Of a stretch of 64,000 nt of DNA, positions 13,501-25,500 are shown piece after piece; the first letter of the stretch is position 1, and each line of letters starts with the position of its first letter. The DNA lies in the NCBI RefSeq assembly GCF_037975245.1, contig NC_092563.1, positions 29,599,960 through 29,663,959 on the forward strand, in the 5' to 3' direction. A program made the position numbers and the translations under genes. The stretch is from Apostichopus japonicus (lineage: Eukaryota; Echinodermata; Holothuroidea; Aspidochirotida; Stichopodidae). The notes beneath the pieces are model-generated. The model saw only the letters and a list, made by a program, of their open reading frames with translations, made no database searches and was not told the origin of the DNA.

Positions 13501-16500
13501 GACTGGCATGTCCATCTCATTAGGACACAGCTTTTGGAGAAGTTCAAGTGCTTCGGAACCTTCAGACTATCAACAACAAAAATGCGGGAATAAAACAAAC
13601 GTCATCAAACACATTTCTAACAACACTATGGATGCTCATTTCATATTAGTATTGGTCGCATAAACACACAAACATTTTCTATCTCTTGCTTTGTTTTACT
13701 TTTAAAAGAGCAAAAACTCTTGGAGAAGAAATAAATTTGGCAAATTATCTCATTTTGTGACAAGATAGTGATCATTAATCTCTTCATTAATTGTTGCAAT
13801 TGGGTTGTACCCTTAGAGTACTCATGAAGCACTGTATCACACATTAGCATATCAAGCCATTCCCACCTTGGCTTCCTAATAAAACTAACTAATAATGACA
13901 TATCTACAGATAAAATCCCATGATTAGATCATCTACATATCAATATAGCAGCAGTAGCCATAAAGATATCATCATTATAGAATTATCACCGGCTAAAATA
14001 ACGTTTCATGGTTATTAAGATATAATTACATATGCTAAAACATCAACATCAAAACACGATGGGTACAACAAAACATTCACGTTCGCTATAAGGTAACAGT
14101 TAATACTTTGAGTTAAATCTTTGTAACATGAAAAAAATACATCCATAGCACAGACGGTTTCCGGACAAGCCTTATAGAACCAGATAAACCAGCCGGGCTT
14201 TCCATCGGTACCGGTCTGAGCCTCAAAACCATATACCCTACCATACAAATCCATTATAGTTTACTTTAAGCTAAAATTTGTGAATTAAAAAGACATCCAT
14301 AGCACAGTTTCCTGACAAGCCCAGTATTCTGATAGAACAAGATGACACCAGCCTGGTATTCCGTACGTACCGGTTTGACTGTCAAAACCATATACCTTAC
14401 CATATAAAACAAACCCATAATATTTTACCTTGAGTTCAAACTTTGTGAAGAAAGACATATCCATAGCACAGACTGTTTCCCGACAAGCCCAGTATTCTGA
14501 CAGAACCATATCGAACCAGCCTGGTTTTCCATACGTACCAGTCTGAGCTTCAAAGCCATACTCCTCTGGAATGAAAAATCATGTACATGTTCGGTCATGA
14601 TGATATCATTAAACGTGCATTTTCCATGACTTGGAAGATTCAGTAGATCTGAACTTGAAAATACACACGATTGGGCAGGTCATTGTACTAACGGGCCATA
14701 AAATTGCTAAGGTTATCAAAACTGAAAAATTCAACGTTTAGAAATGGCTAGCCATAAATGAAAGGCTACAACCTGTAATACTTGTGAACATCTGGTAGAA
14801 TTCTTCTTGCTGCAAGTGGCAACATTGTGGGTTCATTTAGAGTAGTGGTAATATTTTTGTGTACACTTTTCTGATAAATACTTAGCTGAATTTGTACCTC
14901 ATACCCTAAACATCCAGGAGATTGCAAGATACGTTCCATCATAAGTTGACACATATTTCTTATTCTTGTTTCCTCTTGAAATTTGTCGCTGTCACTCACA
15001 AATCTCTTGTGGGGCAATACGATGGTCTCCTTGATCAAAACATTTGTGGGTTGTTGTTATAAATTTACATCCCACTGATATCATAGTGGTTTCACTATGA
15101 CTGCAAGAATAAACTTGGCAGTCTACATCCACAAAAATCAGTTATCTTTCCTTCTGAATCAGGATCTCTGGTAGATATTCCAATACATATACCTAACCTG
15201 TCAAATACACATCACATGTCTTGCCTTGTTTAATGGCATGGCACTTTCTCGCCCATACTTACCTGTGTCACTCATATTAGCAAACCATTTAGGTGTTTCC
15301 ATCCCACTTCTGTCACCAAAAACAGCACCAGCTGCAGCGTGGCTTGCATAAAGAGGAGAACATCTTAGCTTCCTACCAGTGTGGTACTCAGCACCAGGGA
15401 ATGCTATTTTGTATTGACCACCTAGAAAGACAATGACAACACCTTTAGAGGAAGAATACTATCCAAAGAATATAGCAAAATGAACAACTTAGGTGCATTA
15501 TATAACAAACCTTTTCCTACTAAATAGGGCAGAGTAAGACTTAAACTGTTACCTTATCTATTTGTCTGAGCAATTTGTCTCCATATTACCTGGGCATCTA
15601 TAGAAATGTTTTGTGAAGCATTGTCCACGAACGCCTCCCCCTCCCCCTCCCCTCCTCTATAAATTCCTTCAGTTCTCAACACAACCGAGTAAGTTAATTG
15701 TTAACATTTGAACTTAAAGTAATTTCTAATGTAGCAATTGCCAATGTTATAATCTGTTACACTTACTTAATTACTCTCCTTCCATGTAACTCAAGAATTA
15801 CATTTTCATTTTGCATATCTGGACTTAGTAAGTTCCTAAAGTAATCTCTCTGGTGTTAATTCAACTTGGTAGTGAAAATAAACTCTGCAATTTCTAAAAG
15901 TTACAATTTGCAAGAAATGTCCACTCATTCCTTTTCTCTCCAAATGACATATAAATCTATAAATTTAATTTAATTACTTTAAGTCATTGACTAACCCTCT
16001 GTTTCTGAGACTCTGTCAATCAGGAACTTCTTGTTATTCTGATATTTGGTGAAGCGTCTGATGTCTACAGGCCATGTATTAAAAGGCGGCCTACCCTCCA
16101 TTAACCACTCTGCCAGGACCTTCCCTGCTCCACCACAGGTTGCAATACCACCAGAGTTGAAGCCTGCCATCACCCAATAATTATCAACCTAAAGCAACAA
16201 CAAAGCAATTCCAATTTGAGCATTTTAATCAGGATAAAACCATGTAACAGAAAAGGGTAATTGGACAAGGACTGCTAAAAAACGTAACAAGCAAGACTGG
16301 AGAGAAAGTATGAAGCAGATACAAAGAAGGAACATTCAGGGACTCTGAGCCATGTAACTAACAGACGTAAGAAAAGAGACTGGAGAGAAAGTATGAAGCA
16401 GGTACAAAGAAGGAACATTCAGGGACTCTGAGCCATGTAACTAACAGACGTAAGAAAAGAGACTGGAGAGAAAGTATGGAGCAGATACAAAGAAGGAACA

Positions 16501-19500
16501 TTCAGGGAGTCTGAGCCATGTAACTAACAGACATAAGAAAAGAGACTGGAGAGAAAGTATGGAGCAGATACAAAGAAGGAACATTCAGGGAGTCTGAGCC
16601 ATGTAACTAACAGACATAAGAAAAGAGACTGGAGAGAAAGTATGGAGCAGATACAAAGAAGGAACATTCAGGGAGTCTGAGCCATGTAACTAACAGACAT
16701 AAGAAAAGAGACTGGAGAGAAAGTATGGAGCAGATACAAAGTAGGAACATTCAGGGAGTCTGAGCCATGTAACTAACGGACATAAGAAAAGAGACTGGAG
16801 AGAAAGTATGGAGCAGATACAAAGAAGGAACATTCAGGGACTCTGAGCCATGTAACTAATGGACATAAGAAAAGAGACTGGAGAGAAAGTATGGAGCAGG
16901 TACAAAGAAGGAACATTCAGGGACTCTGAGCCATGTAACTAACAGACGTAAGAAAAGAGACTGGAGAGAAAGTATGGAGCAGATACAAAGAAGGAACATT
17001 CAGGGAGTCTGAGCCATGTAACTAACGGACGTAAGAAAAGAGACTGGAGAGAAAGTATGGAGCAGATACAAACAAAGAAGGAACATTCAGGGAGTCTGAG
17101 CCATGTAACTAACGGACATAAGAAAAGAGACTGGAGAGAAAGTATGGAGCAGATACAAACAAAGAAGGAACATTCAGGGAGTCTGAGCCATGTAACTAAC
17201 GGACATAAGAAAAGAGACTGGAGAGAAAGTATGGAGCAGATACAAAGAAGGAACATTCAGGGACTCTGAGCCATGTAACTAACAGACATAAGAAAAGAGA
17301 CTGGAGAGAAAGTATGGAGCAGGTACAAAGAAGGAACATTCAGGGAGTCTGAGCCATGTAACTAAAAGACGTAAGAAAAGAGACTGGAGAGAAAGTATGG
17401 AGCAGATACAAAGAAGGAACATTCAGGGAGTCTGAGCCATGTAACTAACGGACGTAAGAAAAGAGACTGGAGAGAAAGTATGGAGCAGATACAAACAAAG
17501 AAGGAACATTCAGGGAGTCTGAGCCATGTAACTAACGGACATAAGAAAAGAGACTGGAGAGAAAGTATGGAGCAGATACAAACAAAGAAGGAACATTCAG
17601 GGAGTCTGAGCCATGTAACTAACGGACATAAGAAAAGAGACTGGAGAGAAAGTATGGAGCAGATACAAACAAAGAAGGAACATTCAGGGAGTCTGAGCCA
17701 TGTAACTAACGGACGTAAGAAAAGAGACTGGAGAGAAAGTATGGAGCAGATACAAAGAAGGAACATTCAGGGAGTCTGAGCCATGTAACTAACGGACGTA
17801 AGAAAAGAGACTGGAGAGAAAGTATGGAGCAGATACAAAGTAGGAACATTCAGGGAGTCTGAGCCATGTAACTAACAGACGTAAGAAAAGAGACTGGAGA
17901 GAAAGTATGGAGCAGATACAAAGAAGGAACATTCAGGGAGTCTGAGCCATGTAACTAACAGACGTAAGAAAAGAGACTGGAGAGAAAGTATGGAGCAGAT
18001 ACAAAGTAGGAACATTCAGGGAGTCTGAGCCATGTAACTAACAGACATAAGAAAAGAGACTGGAGAGAAAGTATGGAGCAGATACAAAGAAGGAACATTC
18101 AGGGAGTCTGAGCCATGTAACTAACGGACGTAAGAAAAGAGACTGGAGAGAAAGTATGGAGCAGATACAAAGAAGGAACATTCAGGGAGTCTGAGCCATG
18201 TAACTAACAGACGTAAGAAAAGAGACTGGAGAGAAAGTATGGAGCAGATACAAAGAAGGAACATTCAGGGACTCTGAGCCATGTAACTAACGGACGTAAG
18301 AAAAGAGACTGGAGAGAAAGTATGGAGCAGATACAAAGAAGGAACATTCAGGGACTCTGAGCCATGTAACTAAGGGACGTAAGAAAAGAGACTGGAGAGA
18401 AAGTATGGAGCAGATACAAAGAAGGAACATTCAGGTAGTCTGAGCCATGTAAATATTAACAGTACAAAGTACTTTTGACTAACTGAAGGAAGATTAAGCA
18501 AAAATGAATTGCCATAACCAAGAGCTCAATACAATATTGCTCAAACAATTGACAAGTTACCTCTGATGCAGGGCCCATCAGGGGTGCCATATCTGGGGTA
18601 AAACTCTCGGGACCATTGAACAGTTGTTGGACCTCAGCCTTGTCACCTGCGGGAACCCTCTTCAAGAAACCATCTAGAATTGGTCCTACAATATTCAGAA
18701 ATGCAGGAGAATATTTTATTGCCTTTCAAAGGCTTCGTATAAAGGTTGCATTTATCTCATAAAAGGAATGTCATGTTGTTACCAAACTCACTGCCATTCA
18801 ATTGTGTGAAGAACCTTGGGTATTTAATGATGCTCTTGTTGGGTATATTGTCAAAACCTAAGTGATGTTCATTTAACATACAATACAGCATATTTAATAT
18901 CATAAGGAACAGTCAACAATCCCTTGGTACCATTATTTAAAGCTAGCACTAGATAACTGTAGCTTTAATTTAAGTTTGTTTCTTCCGCAAGAAAATTTGT
19001 TGCTTTCCCCAAAAGAGGATCTAGCCATGAAAGAAAAATTATCACGTACATCATTAGGTGACCAATACATGAAGTGTCTAATCTGCCATGTTTGATGTAA
19101 AATGAGAAATGTTGGTCAATTTTACACTCACTAACTTTCCAGCATGGTAACTACAACTTTCCTTACAAACTGGTCCTACCTTAATTAAAACAGTATGCTG
19201 TATACTGTGCTACAGACCGCCACAAAGACTTATCTATTTTTTATATTTGGCAGCTAAACGGAACCCACCAATAAATGTCCAACTTTGTGATTACAAAATT
19301 GATCCTTCAAAGATCTCATGCCATGTGCATATAGAACAACACAATGTCAAATGTTATTTAATGATACCAGTTCAACAACAAAGGTTGCAACAACAAAATA
19401 AACTTTGACCTTACCTTGGTAATTGATATTTGTGTGTCCCTCAAAGTTTGAACAATAGTCAATCTTCAAATCACAATTTTTTTTTTTTGAGAATATAAAT

Positions 19501-22500
19501 ATTTACAGATGCGGAATTTACATCATACGATCTAACCACATAATCAACATGGTCTCTTCCATTTCTTCAGAGGAATCTTTTCAGAGGAAAATGAGGAGAC
19601 ACGCAGGTTTGACTTTTTGGCAACCCAACAAACAATAACAATTTAATAATAATAAGCTGTAAATGTATCATCTGATGCTTTCCCATAATCAAAGGAACAA
19701 ACATACAACAGCTATTACATATGATTTCTGAGGATTTGGGAATAATCAAAACTTCCTTTCTCAAAAAGTCAAACTACTGCGAAACACAAAACCCAAGCTG
19801 CTTACTAAAGTGATCCCAATCTTCTGGAAGAGATGCAAACTCAGCTGGGTGTGGTATACCATTGGTATGAACTGGTTTACCCTTGACTGCAAAACCACCA
19901 ACCATGAACCCCTCGCCCCAGTCACGGATGTAGCAGTCGTTGTCTAGGTCTCGTATATCTGTTGGGGAAACCAACAACTATTCACAAACAACCCTTACGT
20001 ACTTTCTGGATCAGAATACTGTAATAGAATACCTTCAATGTTCCATGCATAATTTTTACTTGGAGGATCAGAATACCTTCAATTTTTTATGCATAGTTAT
20101 TCAGAAACTTAAGCCCATATCAAGAACTATCCCTCATCTTCATAGGGAAACCTGAGCTAAGTTTCTCACATGAAAAAGAATCATAATCTAATATATGACA
20201 CTGTATGAATCTAAAAGCATCCACACAATGCAAACATGAATGTCATCCACTAAATACAAAGTTATCAAGCAACCTCTTACAAACTATACTCACATGGCAT
20301 TCCTCTAGTATCAATCTCCTTCATCTTCTTTGTGATGAGATACTGGTGTTCATTGGGATGTAGAGGTATCTTTACAATGGGATCACATTTCATACCAAGT
20401 TCATGCGCCCACTGACAAAGAAAAGAAAAACAGACAAACTTTCAGCAAAGTTAAAGTATTAAATACAGAATACAAAGCATTTGAATTGCTAAGTGGAAGG
20501 AGGCAGCTCAGTATCTTGGTATTCAGACTACTTTAGCTAGTCTATTAACATTATATCAATCAAACCATGTTCCTAACCAATGTCTCCCCAACCCCCCCCC
20601 CTCCCCACAAATTCCATTGTTATGTTACTATTTATGAACTGCCTACACTACAGGTGCTTTGTTAACTAACAAGGACTCAGCAAATACCCTCACTATCACA
20701 TCTGAAACAGGTCAGAATGAATAGACCGCCTGACCAAATAATCAGCACAAAGCCTTTCATATAGACACTGGATGGCCTTCATCAGGTACCCTCACCATCT
20801 GAAACAGGTCAGAATGAATAGAAAGCCTGACTGTACCATAGACATGGTAAGAGAACAAACAGCACTAGACTTTCAGATAGATAGTGGATGGTACTCAGCT
20901 AGTACCCTCACCATTACATCTGAAACAGGTCAGAATGAATAGAAAGCCTGACTGTACCATCGACATGGTAAGAGAACAGACAGCACTAGGCTTTCAGAGA
21001 GATAGTGGATGGGACTCAGCTAGTACCCTCACCATTACATCTGAAACAGGTCAGAATGAATAGAAAGCCTGACTGTACCATCGACATGGTAAGAGAACAG
21101 ACAGCACTAGGCTTTCAGATAGATAGTGGATGGGACTCAGCTAGTACCCTCACCATTACATCTGAAACAGGTCAGAATGAATAGAAAGCCTGACTGTACC
21201 ATCGACATGGTAAGAGAACAGAAAGCACTAGGCTTTCAGATAGATAGTGGATGGTACTCAGCTAGTACCCTCACCATTACATCTGAAACAGGTCAGAATG
21301 AATAGAAAGCCTGACTGTACCATCGACATGGTAAGAGAACAGACAGCACTAGGCTTTCAGATAGATAGTGGATGGGACTCAGCTAGTACCCTCACCATTA
21401 CATCTGAAACAGGTCAGAATGAATAGAAAGCCTGACTGTACCATCGACATGGTAAGAGAACAGACAGCACTAGGCTTTCAGATAGATAGTGGATGGGACT
21501 CAGCTAGTACCCTCACCATTACATCTGAAACAGGTCAGAATGAATAGAAAGCCTGACTGTACCATCGACATGGTAAGAGAACAGACAGCACTAGGCTTTC
21601 AGATAGATAGTGGATGGGACTCAGCTAGTACCCTCACCATTACATCTGAAACAGGTCAGAATGAATAGAAAGCCTGACTGTACCATCGACATGGTAAGAG
21701 AACAGACAGCACTAGGCTTTCAGATATATAGTGGATGGGACTCAGCTAGTACCCTCACCATTACATTTGAAACAGGTCAGAATGAATAGAAAGCCTGACT
21801 GTACCATCGACATGGTAAGAGAACAGACAGCACTAGGCTTTCAGATAGGTAGTGGATGGGACTCAGCTAGTACCCTCACCATTACATCTGAAACAGGTCA
21901 GAATGAATAGAAAGCCTGACTGTACCATCGACATGGTAAGAGAACAGACAGCACTAGGCTTTCAGATAGATAGTGGATGGGACTCAGCTAGTACCCTCAC
22001 CATTACATATGAAACAGGTCAGAATGAATAGAAAGCCTGACTGTACCATCGACATGGTAAGAGAACAAACAGCACTAGGCTTTCAGATAGGTAGTGGATG
22101 GGACTCAGCTAGTACCCTCACCATTACATCTGAAACAGGTCAGAATGAATAGAAAGCCTGACTGTACCATCGACATGGAAGAGAACAGACAGCACTAGGC
22201 TTTCAGATAGATAGTGGATGAAGACTCGTTTAAGGAACACTTTTGTCATGTTACATAGATAAAACCACTCACCATTCCACCACAGTTGATAAAATATTGA
22301 CATTTGACTGGTCCCTGGTTGGTGTGGACTTGGCTGACACACTCTCGCAGGGTCTCTACACTTTCCACACGGACACCTTCAATGATCTGAACGCCTGCAT
22401 GGTTGAAACAAATTACAGCTTGGACATCTAGGTCAGTTTCAAGTTATATGGGGCAAACAATCTGTTCTTACCATTCCATCATTTTTGCATGCACTGTTAT

Positions 22501-25500
22501 ACATGTTACATGACACTTAAGGCCCTCCATGGCCTCATACTGCACCTGGTTTAAAATTCACAGAGTACACTTATATGTCAAACAGCATTTATCAGTAGAA
22601 GTAACAAATTTAGATCGCAAGCAGACAATTCCTACCAACCACAAAGCCAAAACAAACACCAGCAGTGATGTTATATGTGCAATCAAAACAGCATCTGCCA
22701 AAATACAGCAATAAACCATGACCAATGAAAGCAGAGCATGGCTTGATATACTTTTGAAAAGAGAGAGAAGCATATGGACCATCATTAAGCTACAGTTACA
22801 ATTTGGGGGGGGGGGGGGGGGAAGGAGGCACCAACATGAGTAAGATGAAAGGGCACAATAGAATAAACTACTCTTTTCAATGGGCATTGATGTCCTCCCT
22901 CCCTGCTTAATTTTTTAAAATGTGTGCAAGATACAATGAAGAAAAGGAATCCAGAATTAAAATTAGTCATCTAGCTCCCAAAACTAAATTTCAGGTTCTC
23001 CAGCCAAGTTCTCTTAATAAAGGGCTTTATTTTTCTGATTCCTTACAAGACAGAGGTAGTAGAGCTAATATCATATTGTCATTGATCATATCTTCATATT
23101 GAAACTTTGATGAAGTAAATAAAAAAAGGGAATTGATGGCACAACCAAAAATACATTGCAGCATTTTGTGCCATTGGTAGGGGTCAGATTAAGAGGGTCA
23201 CACGGGGCGTACTTTGGACATATCATGGGCACTAAACGCAGAAGATATAGGTACCATCAGCTTTGGCTAGCCCTTATAATGTTTGGGTAGACAAAGATTA
23301 TCTGTGCGCTTGAAGTGTTTCCGAGTCCAAGATTACGTGAGGTTCTTGAAGCCTTGTAACCTTAACAAATCCTTACTACTAGGACTTAAATATCATATGT
23401 AACAGTTTGCACATGCTACCATCACCAAGACCAGGTCTGTTTCACACTACATTAAATCAAGTTTCTCATACATAGACAACACCCCACCCGACCCACCCCC
23501 TCCCATCCCAACTACATTCAAACTAGGTACAGTTCTATAGACTGACATACGCTCACCATTTTGTTTTGCTCCTTTTGCTAAAGCCATAGAAGTATCTGTT
23601 GGGTTGGCAACACAATCACCAGGAATATAGAGAGCTCCCTGAAGATCTTGCGTCCAGATCCAAGGGACCATCTTCTCCAGTTCCGGAGGAGAGAGAAATT
23701 GACATTCAATTCCCTCAGCCCTGCAACAACAACAACATCGAATTAAGGATAAACCTGGGTTTTAACTGGACTTTTTAAACAGATTTTCTCCAAATGTGAC
23801 TGTACGGGACATTCTCTATGACTAAAAGTTGTGCCCGTCATCAACGATTAAAAACTAAAGTGTTGTTACTGCACAAACGGCCTAATGTTAACTACCCCAT
23901 TCGTAAAGCACTACAATTTCAGCTACCATACAGCAATACCCATGGCGTTTAACAGAATAGAATTTTATGAAATAAAGTGAGTTAAAAAACACAATTTTTC
24001 GGAATTTTAAACTTGAAAATGGAAATTTTTCTATTTCTAAAACGGAAAATTGGTGGCCCTACAATGTCTGCAAATTTTTTGGTACACACTATGGGAAGAA
24101 CTTAGTGACACAGAAAAATGGTCAGAAAATACTTTCCAGACATACCTACTTCACTTTCTTTCAACAGATTGCACCATCATGGCTCTCCAAATCACCCCCC
24201 CCCCCCCCGGTAGTACCGGTACCCATTCAAACATCTTACCTTGCTCGACTAGCCTTTCTTTGTAAATCCAGCATCCTCTCTTTCGACTCAGCTAATGCAA
24301 CAGATCCACAGATTTTTAAACCTTTAATGAAGAAAGATATAAAGGACATGAAAAGCGGAAATATGAAAGACCTTTATGATTTACAACTAAAGTTGTCTTT
24401 TAAGTCAATTACTGGATTAAAGGAACATCAAACCCAATCATCATATCAATTTTGACCTTGACTCACTTTTCTACGCATTTGTGTTTGTAATATCTTCCAC
24501 CCTGGCCTGATATGAGGAAGTGGGGAAAGGGGGGCATGTCAGTACAAACCCTTGCCCAGGGTCAATTTGGGGGGGCCCAGGAGACAATCATAGGGGCCAC
24601 CAAAATAACATGTACAGTGCACCTGTTTGCCAAAGTAGATATGATTTAATCAGAATAATGGACTAACCTATATAGGCAAGGAATTATCTGACATATTGCA
24701 GTGTCAGTTATATGTGTTCTTTAAGTGAGAAAAAGTTGCATCAATATCAAATTGCTGAACTGATTTTTTTTAACAGTTTTCCCGGCCTTTTTGTCAAGTT
24801 TACCCACATCTGATATCTCAAGTCATTTTATCATTCACCTGAAATTGTTTCAAGTCTTTGGCAAGCCTTCCCATCAAATGTGCGACGTTAATTTTTAAAC
24901 TATCAGAATAAATTGGAGACCAACAAATAATCCAGACATGTTGCATCAAGATAAAAGGGCTGTACTATTGGTAGTTTTTGACACATCATTATATACCGGT
25001 GACATCCTGGTCATAGGTCAGCAGGAAACAGTTCTGACCATTCTGACAGAGAATAAGGCTACATGTGAGCAAGAGGTGGTCCAAAGGTCAGCACAAATAG
25101 TAACAAACAAAGTAAAAGCAAATATTTACAATTACAGGTTACATCCAGGCACCCGATAACATGACAGATCTACTGGGAAAGACAACCCCGGGACACAATT
25201 ACACAGTCTGAATGCATGGAGCTCTAAAGTAATTCTTTCTTAATGTTTGAATCGACTTGTTGCTCTAGTCATAGACTCACACTTGGTTAGCTTTACGTAC
25301 ACGAGTTGAGTTCCATAGGCCTGAGATTTAATGTTACCAACTTGACACAATATCATGCTTCCTAACCAACTCAAACAACTACTACCAGTTTCTGTACAGA
25401 CAGTTATAAATTTTCAGTTCAAAGGTGCAATTGGGCTGGCGAGACAAAGCAACAGCTAAGGACAACCAAATTTTATACCCCAATTAGTATGTGGAGTAGG

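Noticed and set aside
16939-17779. Open frames of 70-134 codons with repeated 29-residue motifs
   Set aside because: They follow the 87-bp variant units of the intron 8 minisatellite, exist on both strands, and lie inside an intron of the flavoprotein gene.
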